Below are positions 32,239-42,564 of a stretch of DNA of 64,000 nucleotides, piece by piece. This DNA comes from Paraburkholderia sp. (GTDB lineage Bacteria > Pseudomonadota > Gammaproteobacteria > Burkholderiales > Burkholderiaceae), in NCBI GenBank assembly GCA_004322045.1, contig SCRN01000017.1:53314-117313 (forward strand). Direction: 5' to 3'. How positions within the stretch are numbered: the stretch's first letter is position 1; each line of letters opens with the position of its first letter. The notes beneath the pieces are model-generated. The model saw only the letters and a program-made list of their open reading frames with translations, did no database searches and was not told the origin of the DNA. A program made the position numbers and the translations under genes.

Positions 32239-32922
32239 TTAGCGCGACGGGGCAATATAGGGCTGCGCCGGAAAGTTGCCGTTTGAACCTCCGAACTCGA
32301 CAGCGGGCGGCACGATGGCCGGGCGCGCCGGCACGGCCGCCTTGGCTGCGCCCACGCCGCTCGCGGGCGAGACGATCTGCTCGATGGAAGCGATGCGCTG
32401 CGCGGTGAGGGCGCTGGCCCCGCCGAGCGTCTGCGCACGCCGGTACGACCGATTGGCGAGCCGCAGGTACAGATCGCCCAGATTCTCGTAGGCGAGCCCA
32501 TAGCTGGGATTGGCCTTCACGGCCGTCTCGAGTGCGGTGCGGGCGTCTTCATAGCGGCCTTGCTTCGCGTAGAGCGCGGCAAGATTGTTGTAGGGCTCGG
32601 GCAACTCGGGATACGACTGCGTGAGCTCGGTGAATTGACGGATCGCGTCGTCGTCGCGATTCAGACGCGCGAGGACAGTGCCGCGCTTGAATTTTGCTTG
32701 AACGTCGCGCGGATGCGAGGCGATGCGCGCATCGAGTTCGGCGAGCGCGCCGTTCCAATTTCGCGCGGCGATGGATGCGTCGATTTGCGGCGTGTCGTCG
32801 GCCACGGCCTGCGACGTTTGCGCGTGCGCCGCCACGCTCGTGAAAGCCACGAGCGCAAAGGCGAAAACGGAGGCTGCGGCGAGGGCCGCAGTACGGTGCA
32901 TGCGGCCGCTTGGAGGTTTCAT
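32239..32922 (-). CDS. secreted tetratricopeptide repeat protein
   Basis: 227 residues from [11 protein letters not shown] with a signal peptide ending near VAAHAQ. Two to three TPR units follow from about residue 50 to 145 ([71 protein letters not shown]). The C-terminal 60 residues are Pro/Ala-rich. It starts the leftward run TPR-ppiA-ppiB-lpxH. Its partner is unknown; TPR modules mediate protein contacts in the envelope. MHRT seven codons later is an alternative start. Confidence 0.8.
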   Translation of the reverse strand: MKPPSGRMHRTAALAAASVFAFALVAFTSVAAHAQTSQAVADDTPQIDASIAARNWNGALAELDARIASHPRDVQAKFKRGTVLARLNRDDDAIRQFTELTQSYPELPEPYNNLAALYAKQGRYEDARTALETAVKANPSYGLAYENLGDLYLRLANRSYRRAQTLGGASALTAQRIASIEQIVSPASGVGAAKAAVPARPAIVPPAVEFGGSNGNFPAQPYIAPSR

Positions 32923-33151
32923 AGGCTCAAGTCTGGGTGTTATACTCCGGCCCATTCTAACAAAACGTTTGCCGGTTTCCTCGAACGGCAAACGGCCCTC
33001 CGCCAGTCGTGGTCGCCTTTTCGCGCCGCTCGCATCGAAGCGCTCGTGGCGAAAGGTATTCGCACCGCGCAAGCCGTTCGCGCTTCATCGCGAAATGCTG
33101 CGAAACGCGCGTCGCCGAGTGCGGATTGCTCCAGGCTCACGCATCGTCTCT

Positions 33152-34549
33152 ATGGAATCACTGCGCATCTACAACACGCTCGCGCGTGACAAGCAACTCT
33201 TCGTGCCGCGCCGTGCAGGCGAAGTGCGGATGTACGTCTGCGGCATCACCGTCTACGACTACTGCCACATCGGTCATGCGCGTCTTTTCGTCGTATTCGA
33301 CATCGTGCAGCGCTGGCTGCGCGCGCTCGGCTATCGCGTGACCTACGTGCGCAACATCACCGATGTCGACGACAAAATCATTCGGCGCGCCGTCGATTGC
33401 GGCGAGACGATCAAGGCCGTGACCGACCGCTACATCGCGGCGATGTACGAAGACGCCGATGCGCTCGGCTGCGCGCGCCCCGATATCGATCCGCGGGCGA
33501 CCGACTACATTCCTCAGATGCTGGGCATGATCGATACGCTCGTCGCGAACGGCTATGCCTATCAGGCGACGGATGGCGACGTCAACTACGCGGTGCGCAA
33601 GTTCGCGCGCTACGGCGCGCTCTCGGGCAAATCGCTCGAGGATCTGCGTGCGGGCGAGCGCGTGGCGGCCAACGACGCCAAGCAAGACCCGCTCGACTTC
33701 GCTCTGTGGAAGCACGCCAAAGCGGGCGAGCCGGCCGATTGCACGTGGGACTCGAAGTACGGGCCCGGCCGTCCCGGTTGGCATATCGAATGCTCGGCGA
33801 TGGGATGCGCGCTGCTCGGCGAGCATTTCGATCTTCACGGCGGCGGGCAAGATCTGCAGTTTCCGCACCATGAGAATGAAATTGCGCAAAGCGAAGGCGC
33901 AACCGGGCAGACGTTCGTCAACTATTGGATGCACAACGGGTTCGTGCAGATCGACAACGAGAAGATGTCGAAATCGCTCGGCAATTTCTTTACGATCCGC
34001 GACGTCATCGCGAAGTACGATCCCGAAGTCGTGCGCTTTTTTCTCGCACGCACGCACTATCGTTCGCCGCTCAACTACAGCGACGTCCATCTGGACGATG
34101 CGCGCGCCGCGCTGACGCGTCTTTACACGGCGCTCAAGGACGTGACGCTCGATACCGCGCCGCTCGATTGGAGCGAGCCGTATGCGCAGCGCTTTCGCGA
34201 CGCCATGAACGACGACTTCAACACGCCTGTTGCCGTCGCGGTGCTGTTCGAACTCGCGACCGAACTCAATCGCACTCGCGATGCGGCCCTGGCGCGGCAG
34301 TTGCACGCACTGGCCGGCACCTTGGGGTTGCTCGGTCGAGATCCGCGCGCATTTTTGCAGCATGCGGCTGGCGAGCGCGCGAGCGGCGGGCTCGATGCGG
34401 CTGCGATCGAGGCGAAGATCGCTGAGCGCGCCGCCGCCAAGGGGGCGAAAAACTACGCCGAGGCAGACCGGATTCGTGCGCAATTGCTCGAAGCCGGTGT
34501 TGCACTTGAAGACAAACCGGGCGGGCTGACCGAATGGCGCCGCGTATGA
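33152..34549 (+). CDS. cysS: cysteine--tRNA ligase
   Basis: Charges tRNA-Cys. 465 residues from [14 protein letters not shown]. The class I motif appears as [12 protein letters not shown] near residue 35 and KMSKS as [12 protein letters not shown] near 270. Zinc ligands are visible as MYVCG near 28, IECSAM near 214 and [10 protein letters not shown] near 240. The long open frame upstream (from about 32.7 kb) is antisense to the TPR gene and is discarded. It is divergent from the TPR gene. Confidence 0.96.
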   Translation: MESLRIYNTLARDKQLFVPRRAGEVRMYVCGITVYDYCHIGHARLFVVFDIVQRWLRALGYRVTYVRNITDVDDKIIRRAVDCGETIKAVTDRYIAAMYEDADALGCARPDIDPRATDYIPQMLGMIDTLVANGYAYQATDGDVNYAVRKFARYGALSGKSLEDLRAGERVAANDAKQDPLDFALWKHAKAGEPADCTWDSKYGPGRPGWHIECSAMGCALLGEHFDLHGGGQDLQFPHHENEIAQSEGATGQTFVNYWMHNGFVQIDNEKMSKSLGNFFTIRDVIAKYDPEVVRFFLARTHYRSPLNYSDVHLDDARAALTRLYTALKDVTLDTAPLDWSEPYAQRFRDAMNDDFNTPVAVAVLFELATELNRTRDAALARQLHALAGTLGLLGRDPRAFLQHAAGERASGGLDAAAIEAKIAERAAAKGAKNYAEADRIRAQLLEAGVALEDKPGGLTEWRRV

Positions 34550-34599
34550 CCCACGCGCATCGCGCATTGCGCTGATCGACTCGCCAGGCAGGAGGCAAG

Positions 34600-35550
34600 A
34601 TGGCAACGGCCAGAAAGGCGCCCGCGCGCACAAGTCGCAAGGGCGACGTACGCGCGAGCGCAACGGCGGCAACCGCTGAAAAAGACGACCAGGCAGTGGC
34701 CAAGCGTGCTTCGAGCATGAAGGGCGCGGCATCGGCCAAGCCGGTATCGACGCGTGCGAAAGGCAAGCCGGCGCGCCCGGCGAAAACCAACGGCGCGGCG
34801 CCGCCCGAGTCGGCCGACGTCCAAGCGTTTTCGCGCGAGGGCGGCGCCGATGGCGAGATCGTGCGCAAGTCGCGCGCGGGCAAGGACGCGCAAGCGGCGG
34901 TGCCCGTGCAGATCGGCGGCCTCGAGCCTGCCATCACGCGCCCGGCCTATTGGGATCGCGCCTGCGCGGATCTCGTCAAGCGCGATCGCATTCTGAAACG
35001 ACTGATCCCCAAGTTCGGACCGGTGCATCTGATCAACGGCAGCGACCCGTTCGTGACGCTCGCGCGCTCGGTCGTGGGCCAGCAGATTTCGGTACAGGCC
35101 GCACAGGCCGTGTGGCAGCGGATCGAAGCCGCATGCCCGAAGCTTTCGCCCCAGCAATTCAGAAAGCTCGGTCAGGACAAACTGAGCGCGTGCGGGCTGT
35201 CCAAGCGCAAGTCGGAGTACTTGCTCGATCTGGCGCAGCACTTCGTATCCGGTGCGTTGCACGTCGACAAATGGATGTCGATGGAAGACGAAGCGGTGAT
35301 CGCCGAACTCACGCAAATCCGAGGCATCGGCCGCTGGACCGCCGAGATGTTCCTGATCTTCAACTTGTCTCGTCCCGACGTCCTGCCGCTCGACGATCTC
35401 GGCCTCATCCGCGCGATTAGCGTCAATTACTTCAGCGGCGAGCCGGTCACGCGCAGCGAGGCGCGCGAGGTGGCGGCGAATTGGGAGCCGTGGCGTACGG
35501 TCGCGACTTGGTACATGTGGCGCAGCCTCGACGGGGCGGCTGAGGCGTAG
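34600..35550 (+). CDS. DNA-3-methyladenine glycosylase (AlkA-type HhH-GPD) with a basic N-terminal extension
   Basis: 316 residues. The HhH-GPD domain spans about residues 135-310: DPFVTLARSVVGQQISVQAA near 149, hairpin-helix-hairpin LTQIRGIGRWTAEMFLIF near 237 and the catalytic aspartate in LPLDDLG near 263. This family cuts alkylated bases from DNA. The first 105 residues form a low-complexity Ala/Lys/Arg segment not found in E. coli AlkA. The start is backed by AGGAGG before the ATG. It follows cysS by 50 bp. Confidence 0.88.
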   Translation: MATARKAPARTSRKGDVRASATAATAEKDDQAVAKRASSMKGAASAKPVSTRAKGKPARPAKTNGAAPPESADVQAFSREGGADGEIVRKSRAGKDAQAAVPVQIGGLEPAITRPAYWDRACADLVKRDRILKRLIPKFGPVHLINGSDPFVTLARSVVGQQISVQAAQAVWQRIEAACPKLSPQQFRKLGQDKLSACGLSKRKSEYLLDLAQHFVSGALHVDKWMSMEDEAVIAELTQIRGIGRWTAEMFLIFNLSRPDVLPLDDLGLIRAISVNYFSGEPVTRSEAREVAANWEPWRTVATWYMWRSLDGAAEA

Positions 35551-35666
35551 TGTGGCGGTTGTGGGGTGATATCTATCGATCGTGTAAATTGATAGATTTG
35601 CTCGATTCTGATATGGGCGCGGACGGTTAGAATACGCGCTGCCGCAAGACTCTAGGAATGAAACAT

Positions 35667-36638
35667 ATGAAAACGACCTTTCTGGATTTCGAACAGCCTA
35701 TCGCGGAGCTCGAGGCGAAAATCGAAGAATTACGCTTCGTGCAAGACGATTCGGCGGTCGATATTTCGGAAGAGATCGAGCGGTTGTCGAAGAAGAGCCA
35801 GCAGCTCACGAAGGATCTGTACGCGAACCTCTCGCCCTGGCAGGTTTCGCAGATCGCCCGTCATCCGCAGCGTCCCTATACGCTCGATTACGTGAATGAG
35901 TTGTTCACAGATTTCCACGAATTGCACGGCGATCGGGCGTACGCCGATGACCTGTCGATCGTCGGGGGCCTGGCGCGCTTCAACGGCCATCCGTGCATGG
36001 TGATCGGTCAACAGAAAGGCCGCGACACGAAAGAGCGCGCGGCGCGCAATTTCGGCATGCCGCGTCCCGAAGGTTATCGCAAGGCTGAGCGCTTGATGCG
36101 TCTCGCGGAAAAATTCGGGCTGCCGCTGTTCACGTTCATCGATACGCCCGGCGCCTACCCCGGGGTGGGTGCGGAGGAGCGCGGGCAGTCGGAAGCGATC
36201 GGCCGCAACCTCTATGTCATGGCCGAGCTGAAGACACCCGTTATCGCAACGGTGATCGGCGAGGGCGGTTCGGGCGGTGCACTGGCGATCGCCGTGGCGG
36301 ATAGTGTGTTGATGCTGCAATTCTCGACGTATTCGGTGATTTCGCCCGAAGGGTGCGCGTCGATTCTTTGGAAGAGCGCCGCCAAGGCGCCCGAGGCGGC
36401 TGAAGCGCTGGGCTTGACGGCGCATCGTCTGAAGGCGCTGGGCCTGATCGACAAGATCGTGAACGAGCCTTTGGGTGGCGCGCATCGCGACGTCAAAGGC
36501 ATGGCCGCCTTGCTGCGCCGAGCGCTGGCCGACACACTGCGTCAGTTCCAAGGCATGAGCGTGCCGGACCTGCGGCAACGCCGTTTCGAGCGGCTCATGT
36601 CTTACGGCAAATTCAAGGAATCGCTCCCCGGCGCATAA
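35667..36638 (+). CDS. accA: acetyl-CoA carboxylase carboxyltransferase subunit alpha
   Basis: Transfers carboxyl from biotin to acetyl-CoA together with AccD, in fatty acid synthesis. 323 residues from [19 protein letters not shown] 35667 is chosen over 35658 because AGGA ends nine bases before it and only one base before the other. Typical segments are [20 protein letters not shown] near 72, [12 protein letters not shown] near 112 and [15 protein letters not shown] near 195. A TAGAAT about 35 bp upstream could be a -10 box. tilS follows 69 bp later. Confidence 0.96.
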   Translation: MKTTFLDFEQPIAELEAKIEELRFVQDDSAVDISEEIERLSKKSQQLTKDLYANLSPWQVSQIARHPQRPYTLDYVNELFTDFHELHGDRAYADDLSIVGGLARFNGHPCMVIGQQKGRDTKERAARNFGMPRPEGYRKAERLMRLAEKFGLPLFTFIDTPGAYPGVGAEERGQSEAIGRNLYVMAELKTPVIATVIGEGGSGGALAIAVADSVLMLQFSTYSVISPEGCASILWKSAAKAPEAAEALGLTAHRLKALGLIDKIVNEPLGGAHRDVKGMAALLRRALADTLRQFQGMSVPDLRQRRFERLMSYGKFKESLPGA

Positions 36639-36707
36639 GTCGCGGGAGGCCGGCACCGCGGGGGGCGTTAGTCACCGCGCGCGGGTTCCTTTTCGATCTC
36701 TAACGAC

Positions 36708-38231
36708 GTGACACCTTCAGTCGATTCCGCCGCCGAGCGCATCGTTCTCGATGCCCTCGGCGGCATGCTTTCCGCGCTACCTTCCGATGATGCTAGCGTT
36801 GCGATCGCGTTCAGCGGCGGACTCGATTCGAGCGTGCTCCTCGATGCGGCGGTGCGAGTGTTGGGCGCTTCGCGCTGCGTGGCGCTGCACGTCCATCATG
36901 GGCTAAGCCCGAACGCCGACCGTTGGCTTGCGCACTGCGAGGCAGCCGCGCACGCGCTCGGTGTGCGCTTCGAGGCGCAGCACGTGCGCATCGCGCGCGA
37001 TGGCGGCGAAAGCATCGAGGCCGCCGCACGCGAGGCGCGGTATCGCGCGCTCGATGTCATGTGCGCGCGGCAGGGCGTTGCCGCACTGTGGCTCGCGCAC
37101 CATGCCGACGATCAAGCGGAGACGGTGCTGCTGCAATTGTTGCGCGGCTCGGGTGTGATGGGGCTCGCGGCGATGGCGCCGCAGCGCATCGACGAGACGG
37201 CCGCGGCGCCGCGCGTGCGCCCGTTTTTGCATTTGCTGCGGGCGCAGTTGGAGCGCTACGCCCACCTGCGCGGTTTGCGATGGATCGAAGACGAATCCAA
37301 CGCCGACACGCGCTATGCGCGCAACGCGCTTCGTCACGAGGTGCTGCCTGCATTGACGACGCGTTTCCCCGGTTTTCGCGATGCTCTCGCGCGCACGGCG
37401 CGGCACGCGGCTACTGCGCAACGGCTGCTGGATGACCTGGCGCGCATCGATCTGCGCACGATCGCGCGCGATGACGGCGCTGCGCTTTCGCGCAAGGCGC
37501 TGATTGCACTGGACGATGCGCGCGCGATGAACGCTATGCGCGTCTGGATTCGTTCGGCCGCGTTGCCGACGCCATCGGCCGCGCGCCTAGGCGACATGCT
37601 GCGGCAACTGCGCGAAGCCCGCGACGGACATGCGTTGAGCGTGATGCACGGAGGTGCCCGTCTGCGCTTGTATCGAGACAAGATCTACTGGGAGCAGCGC
37701 GCTCCCGCGCATCTGTCGCTCAGCCCGACCGTGACCGTCGAGCAGGCGATGCCGGCGCCGGGCGCTGCGAGCGCGCCGCCGCCCGGTCACATCGAGCAAG
37801 CGAGCGCAACGGCCGCGGGCGAGGTCAAACGCGTTGCCCATCTCGCCTGGAGTGGGCAGGAGGTGTGGCATTTGCCGCAATGGCGAGGCTCGCTTGTCTT
37901 CGTGCCGACCGACGAAGACGATGCCGATGCCGGAGCCCACACGGTGCCGGCCGCGCTGCTCGGTAGCGCGCCGCTTTCGGCGCGCGCGCGCACGGGAGGG
38001 GAGCGCATGCAGCGCACGGTTGGCAGCGCGGCGCGCACGCTGAAGAATTTGTTTCAAGAGATGGGTGTGCCGGCCTGGGAGCGCGATGTGCCGCTCATCT
38101 ATCTTGGCGACAAGCTGCTTTACGTGCCTCTTCTAGGCGTGAACGGCGCCGTGGCGCAGTCGCTGCCGCCCTCGCGTGCGGGTGGCGAACGCAGGCGCTT
38201 GGAATGGCGTCCGGACTTGCTGATCGCCTAG
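36708..38231 (+). CDS. tilS: tRNA(Ile)-lysidine synthase
   Basis: Converts the wobble cytidine of tRNA-Ile(CAU) to lysidine so that it reads AUA. 507 residues from a GTG. The PP-loop is IAFSGGLDSSVLLDA near residue 34, with HHGLSPNADRW near 63 and LAHHADDQAETVLLQLLRGSG near 128. The C-terminal substrate domains extend to MGVPAWERDVPLIYLGDKLLYVP. It is about 75 residues longer than the E. coli enzyme, with a Pro/Ala insertion near 345-370. The accA-tilS-lysC order is common in this group. Confidence 0.93.
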   Translation: MTPSVDSAAERIVLDALGGMLSALPSDDASVAIAFSGGLDSSVLLDAAVRVLGASRCVALHVHHGLSPNADRWLAHCEAAAHALGVRFEAQHVRIARDGGESIEAAAREARYRALDVMCARQGVAALWLAHHADDQAETVLLQLLRGSGVMGLAAMAPQRIDETAAAPRVRPFLHLLRAQLERYAHLRGLRWIEDESNADTRYARNALRHEVLPALTTRFPGFRDALARTARHAATAQRLLDDLARIDLRTIARDDGAALSRKALIALDDARAMNAMRVWIRSAALPTPSAARLGDMLRQLREARDGHALSVMHGGARLRLYRDKIYWEQRAPAHLSLSPTVTVEQAMPAPGAASAPPPGHIEQASATAAGEVKRVAHLAWSGQEVWHLPQWRGSLVFVPTDEDDADAGAHTVPAALLGSAPLSARARTGGERMQRTVGSAARTLKNLFQEMGVPAWERDVPLIYLGDKLLYVPLLGVNGAVAQSLPPSRAGGERRRLEWRPDLLIA

Positions 38232-38580
38232 TGAGCGCGCGTGCCGCGCGGGCAATCGACGTCGCGCCGGATTGACACGGTGCGTGCCCGGTGCTTGTTT
38301 TTTCGTCGTCGATCAAGTACGCTCAAAGGCTCGCCCGATCCGCTTTCGCAGCCGTTTGCGCGCATTTTACGCATTCGCCGCCTATCTGCGCGCTACCCGC
38401 GCCGGCGATAGGCGCACGCAGCAGGCGCTTCGCTTCCGGGCAAATCCGCACATGCTGCACCCACGCTATCGCAGCCATCCTTCGTCGTCGAAGCGCTCAC
38501 GAGGCCGCGAGACCGAACGGCAGTCTTGCGGTACTGCTTCTGGCGCATCGGCGCGATTCCTCCTCCAGTTCAGAACGACA
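38232..38580. other. 349-bp gap between tilS and lysC
   Basis: No gene is supported. The lysC frame is open through it but carries no family sequence upstream of MALIVHKYGG. I see no clear promoter pair and no structured leader that I can identify as a riboswitch or attenuator. Confidence 0.4.
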
Positions 38581-39831
38581 ATGGCACTCATCGTACATAA
38601 ATACGGCGGCACCTCGATGGGCTCGGTCGAGCGCATCAAGAACGTCGCAAAGCGCATCGCGAAGTGGCACAAGGCCGGGCACAAGATGGTCGTCGTGCCT
38701 TCCGCGATGTCGGGCGAAACCAATCGCTTGCTCGGTCTCGCCAAAGAGATTTCGAGCCAGCCCAATCCGCGCGAGCTCGACGTGATTGCGGCGACGGGCG
38801 AGCAAGTCAGCGTGGGCCTCTTGTCGATCGCGTTGCATGATATCGGCATCGAAGCCGTGAGCTATGCGGGCTGGCAAGTGCCGATCAAGACCGACAGCGC
38901 TTATACGAAAGCGCGCATCAGCGAAATCGACGGCGAGCGCGTGATGCGCGATCTCGATGCGGGGAAAGTGGTCGTGATCACGGGCTTTCAGGGCGTCGAT
39001 CCCGAAGGGCACATTACGACGCTGGGCCGCGGCGGTTCGGATACGTCGGCCGTGGCCGTTGCCGCGGCGCTCGAAGCGGACGAGTGTTTGATCTTCACGG
39101 ATGTCGACGGTGTGTACACCACCGATCCGCGCGTGGTCGAAGAAGCGCGCCGGCTCGATCGCGTCACGTTCGAGGAAATGCTTGAAATGGCGAGCCTCGG
39201 CTCGAAGGTGCTGCAGATCCGATCAGTGGAATTCGCGGGCAAGTACCGTGTGAAGACGCGTGTGCTGTCGAGCTTGACCGACCCGATGATTGCGCTCGAG
39301 GAAGAAATGAAATCGGGCACGCTGATCACTTTTGAAGAAGACGAGACCATGGAAAAAGCAGTCATCTCCGGCATCGCGTTCCAACGCGACGAAGCGCGCA
39401 TCGCCGTGCGCGGCGTGCCCGACAAGCCGGGCATCGCTTATCAGATCCTCGGACCCGTGGCCGACGCGAACATCGACGTCGACATGATCATCCAAAACCA
39501 AAGCGTGCATGGCAAGACCGACTTCACGTTCACGGTCGGCCGCGGCGATTATCAGCGTGCGATGGATATCCTGGTCAATCACGTGAAGGGTCATGTGAAT
39601 GCCGAGGAAGTCGTGGGCGATCCGCGCGTCTCGAAGGTATCGGTGGTGGGCGTGGGCATGCGCTCGCACGTCGGCATTGCCAGCAAGATGTTCCGCACGC
39701 TGTCGGAAGAAGGTATCAACATCCAGATGATCTCGACCTCCGAAATCAAAATCTCGGTGCTCATCGACGAGAAGTACATGGAATTGGCCGTGCGCTCGCT
39801 GCATAAGGCGTTCGAGCTCGATCACGCGTAA
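38581..39831 (+). CDS. lysC: aspartate kinase
   Basis: Phosphorylates aspartate, the entry step to lysine, threonine, methionine and diaminopimelate. 416 residues from MALIVHKYGGTSMGSVERI. The kinase domain shows KYGGTSMGS at residue 7, TGFQGVDPEGHITTLGRGGSDTSA near 135 and FTDVDGVYTTDPR near 173. Two ACT domains follow from about residue 265 (GIAFQRDEARIAVRGVPDKPG, VSVVGVGMRSHVGIASKMFR) for feedback by lysine and/or threonine. It is monofunctional; no homoserine dehydrogenase domain is attached. Confidence 0.96.
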   Translation: MALIVHKYGGTSMGSVERIKNVAKRIAKWHKAGHKMVVVPSAMSGETNRLLGLAKEISSQPNPRELDVIAATGEQVSVGLLSIALHDIGIEAVSYAGWQVPIKTDSAYTKARISEIDGERVMRDLDAGKVVVITGFQGVDPEGHITTLGRGGSDTSAVAVAAALEADECLIFTDVDGVYTTDPRVVEEARRLDRVTFEEMLEMASLGSKVLQIRSVEFAGKYRVKTRVLSSLTDPMIALEEEMKSGTLITFEEDETMEKAVISGIAFQRDEARIAVRGVPDKPGIAYQILGPVADANIDVDMIIQNQSVHGKTDFTFTVGRGDYQRAMDILVNHVKGHVNAEEVVGDPRVSKVSVVGVGMRSHVGIASKMFRTLSEEGINIQMISTSEIKISVLIDEKYMELAVRSLHKAFELDHA

Positions 39832-39933
39832 GCGGGCGGCTGCCTTCCGTTCGTCATGAAGGGACGGGGCCAGCCGCGCATGTGCGGCCGCAGGGGCGAA
39901 TTGGCGATGCGGTAAAAAAATGCATCGCACAAA

Positions 39934-39962
39934 TTGACCTGCGCAACCGTTCCCGTTATTAT
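39934..39962 (+). promoter_or_regulatory. sigma-70 promoter of tRNA-Ser
   Basis: -35 TTGACC (39934-39939), a 17-bp spacer, and -10 TATTAT (39957-39962). Transcription would start near 39969, about 36 bp before the mature tRNA. This is the best-formed promoter in the window. Confidence 0.75.
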
Positions 39963-40004
39963 CTTGGTCTCGTTGCGCTGCCTCCCGGTGCAACGACAAG
40001 TTTG

Positions 40005-40098
40005 GGAGACGTGGCCGAGAGGTCGAAGGCACTCCCCTGCTAAGGGAGCATCTGGGCCAAAACCTGGATCGAGGGTTCGAATCCCTCCGTCTCCGCCA
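40005..40098 (+). tRNA. tRNA-Ser (anticodon GCU)
   Basis: A 94-base class II tRNA with a long variable arm. The acceptor arms are GGAGACG (40005-40011) and CGTCTCC (40088-40094). The anticodon stem CTCCC/GGGAG (40032-40036 and 40044-40048) holds GCT at 40039-40041, and the T arm contains GGGTTCGAATCCC. CCA is encoded (40096-40098). It reads AGC and AGU codons. tRNA genes of this type are frequent island integration sites, and the region to the right looks accessory. Confidence 0.96.
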
Positions 40099-40110
40099 TA
40101 AGCGGTGACA

Positions 40111-40150
40111 AAGCCCCGCGAGTTCTCGGATTCGCGGGGCTTTTCTTTTT
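40111..40150 (+). terminator. rho-independent terminator after tRNA-Ser
   Basis: Stem 40111-40121 / 40132-40142 (AAGCCCCGCGA with its complement) and a ten-base loop, followed by TTTTCTTTTT. It lies 12 bp past the encoded CCA. Confidence 0.88.
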
Positions 40151-40345
40151 GGCCTCGATCGGAGCAATAGGCTGTTCGCTGTCAACCTTAGCGCGTGGGT
40201 CACGCGACCAAAGGCTGAAATGCCGGGTTGAACCAAAAGTACCGACGTTATTCGTTGTTCACCGTCGCCGAATATCCTCAACTCCGTTGAGCGCAGACTC
40301 TCCGCTTTGCAGAGGTTGGAGTGCAACTTGGACGAAGTCGTCCGC

Positions 40346-41827
40346 TTAAGCTTCCGCCTCGAGGAACGACCGCGCAGCGCTCGCTTGGGCTGATGACCGC
40401 AGCGTTTCCAGCGCATGTTGCTCGATGCGCCGGACTTGCTCGCGCGACACGCCGGTTTGTGTGGCGATTTCGTCATAGGTATGCGGGGTGTCGCCGCTAA
40501 TGCCAAAACGTCGACGCAATACGTCGGCTTCTTCGGGCGCCATTGTCGTCAGCAGTGACGCGACGAATTCGCGCATGCGCGCGTTGGCTACGGCCACGAA
40601 TGGGTCCGGCGCTTCGTGGTCCGCGACCAGTTCGGCCAGATGCGTTTCTCCATCCTCGAGAGGCGCGTCGAGCGAGACTGGCTCACCGGGCAGGGTCAGC
40701 AAGGCGTGAAGTTTGTCCTCATGCAAGCCGGTTTCGCTAGCCAATTGCGCGAGCGCTGCCTTGCGGCCCGTGCGTTGGCGGATGCGCGCCGCAGTGCGGC
40801 GAACGCGACCGAGTTGGTCTCCGACGTGCACGGGCAGCCGAATCGTACGTGCGCGATCGGCTACGGCACGCATGACGGCTTGCCGGATCCACCATGTCGC
40901 ATACGTCGAGAACTTGAATCCCTTCTGGTATTTGAACTTCTCGATCGCGCGCATCAGGCCGATGGTGCCCTCCTGAACGAGGTCCGCGAGATCGACGCCA
41001 CGATTTTGATACCGCCGCGCAATGGAGAGCACCAACCGCAGGTTGGCCTCCACCAGCTTGCGCGTGGCCTGGCGGATGCGCTCTTGCGCAGCCAGCGCGT
41101 CCTCCACGAGCGCGTCGACATCGACGAACGAATCCGTCGCGTGGTGGGCTCCTGTGGCGACGCGGCGTGCCTTCAGGTCACGCAGGACCCGAGCGGCACT
41201 TTCGACGACGCGCGCCGGTTGCTCGTTCGCATCGAGGATCGCAAAGATCGCCTTGCGGCCGCGGACGTAAAGCGGGGTGTCGACGCTCCGCATCGACAGG
41301 AGCGATTCGCGAATTTCATCGATCGCCTTTGCGTTGTCGAGGACTGTCTCGGCCTCGGGCCCGTCAGTCCATTCCTCGATCGCGCGTGGACAGCCGGCGA
41401 ACGCCCAGAGAACGGCGTGTCGACCTTCCTCCATTTCCTTCGCGAGCGCGACCTCCTGGTCCTTCGTCAGCAGGGCGACGGCATGCATGCGCCGCGCGTA
41501 CACGGCGAGCGGGTCGGTCGATGTGCCCTTGCCGCGGGCGACATCCTCGAGGAATCGGCTCGCTTCCTCGAGCACGTCGCGATCGACAGCGGGTGCGGGG
41601 GCAGCGGAGAACGCCTCGGCTTTTGGCCGCTCGTCGAGCACCGCGAGACCCATTTGCGCGAGTGCCGCAAGCACTTCTTCGAGCGCCTCTGGAGAGGCCC
41701 GTTCGGCGGGCAGTTCGTCGACAACGTCTGAATGAAGTAGATAACCTCGGTCCGCGGCGAGCGCCAACAGCCGGGCAATGGCTTGCGTGTGGTTGTCCGC
41801 GCCCAATGCGCGGTCTTGCGTGTTCAT
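40346..41827 (-). CDS. RpoD-like (group 2) sigma-70 family RNA polymerase sigma factor
   Basis: 493-residue sigma factor, a paralogue of RpoD. The N-terminal 90 residues resemble a region 1.1-like segment. Region 1.2 begins near [28 protein letters not shown] (about residue 104). Region 2 is complete: [65 protein letters not shown], near 250-315. Region 3 and region 4 follow, with a final helix-turn-helix ([24 protein letters not shown]). It should recognise -10/-35 promoters similar to those of RpoD. It converges on tRNA-Ser, leaving about 195 bp without genes. Its inducing condition is unknown. Confidence 0.92.
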   Translation of the reverse strand: MNTQDRALGADNHTQAIARLLALAADRGYLLHSDVVDELPAERASPEALEEVLAALAQMGLAVLDERPKAEAFSAAPAPAVDRDVLEEASRFLEDVARGKGTSTDPLAVYARRMHAVALLTKDQEVALAKEMEEGRHAVLWAFAGCPRAIEEWTDGPEAETVLDNAKAIDEIRESLLSMRSVDTPLYVRGRKAIFAILDANEQPARVVESAARVLRDLKARRVATGAHHATDSFVDVDALVEDALAAQERIRQATRKLVEANLRLVLSIARRYQNRGVDLADLVQEGTIGLMRAIEKFKYQKGFKFSTYATWWIRQAVMRAVADRARTIRLPVHVGDQLGRVRRTAARIRQRTGRKAALAQLASETGLHEDKLHALLTLPGEPVSLDAPLEDGETHLAELVADHEAPDPFVAVANARMREFVASLLTTMAPEEADVLRRRFGISGDTPHTYDEIATQTGVSREQVRRIEQHALETLRSSAQASAARSFLEAEA

Positions 41828-41938
41828 TTCGTTCTGAGCGAGTACAGCATCGGCGGACTCGCGCCCGCCGCGTCAGGATGCCGGTGCACTGCGGACACCC
41901 GTCCGCACCGGCATGCCTCATGCTTCCCAATCTGGGGA

Positions 41939-42223
41939 TCAACGCGCAATTTTCAATTGCAGGCTTCTTGGCCTCTTGCGGGCCGGCGCCTCGCTCTCAT
42001 TCACGTTGCTTGTCAGGGGAGATTGTCGTTCATGGGCGGCAAGGCTTCGCCGAACCAAGGGAACCTGCGCGCGAAGCGTCGCCGCGTAGGCTGCCCAACC
42101 GTCCGGGTTCGAGGCGAACGGATGGTCGCGCACCGAGGTCGCGAGCGCACTCCGGTCGAGCGGAACATCGAGCAATTGCTGTGACCAGAGGCAGCGGGAG
42201 CGCTCGGCGTTCGTATGCGTCAT
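41939..42223 (-). CDS. hypothetical small protein
   Basis: 94 codons upstream of the sigma factor gene and on the same strand (111 bp apart). Codon use is GC3-rich like real genes of the window in the N-terminal two thirds (WAAYAATLRAQVPLVRRSLAAH), less so at the C-terminus. No Shine-Dalgarno sequence stands before the ATG, and no family is recognised. Longer open frames cross it on the other strand, so it may be spurious. Confidence 0.35.
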   Translation of the reverse strand: MTHTNAERSRCLWSQQLLDVPLDRSALATSVRDHPFASNPDGWAAYAATLRAQVPLVRRSLAAHERQSPLTSNVNESEAPARKRPRSLQLKIAR

Positions 42224-42564
42224 TCATAAGATCTAACGCTATCAACGTCATGGCTCGTGCCAATGGGAGCTGATCGGAATCGTAGGTATGTTAAGGAACA
42301 TGGACATTGATTGGTGTCACGCGAGAGGGCGGAGTCCCTCCGGCCTCAGCAGTTGACGGGGATCAAGAGTCCGGCGCCGTAGATGGCGCAGCATGCAGAC
42401 GTGTTGAATGTTCCTGCACCTGATGCGCCAGCTCGTGGAAGATTTGTAGGTGGTGGTTCCCGCCACATTCGCAGGCGAAGCCTATCGAGCCCGCGTCGAA
42501 AAAATCGATTCGGAGTTCTCATCGATTCAGGAGAAGGCGCGAATTGGCTTCAAGGGGAAATGGA
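42224..42564. other. 341-bp gap with a possible decayed reading frame
   Basis: No intact gene. From 42408 to 42572 on the + strand one frame reads MFLHLMRQLVEDL, a TAG at 42447, then 40 codons from a GTG at 42450 (GEAYRARVEKIDSEF is the most protein-like part). It overlaps the next ATG by eight bases. It may be a small leader gene or the remnant of a broken one. Confidence 0.3.

Noticed and set aside
38232..38580. Lysine riboswitch ahead of lysC
   Set aside because: No conserved lysine-riboswitch core could be recognised in the 349-bp gap.
40150..40345. Possible island attachment scar between tRNA-Ser and the sigma factor gene
   Set aside because: No repeat of the tRNA 3' end was found within the window and no integrase fragment could be read in any frame.
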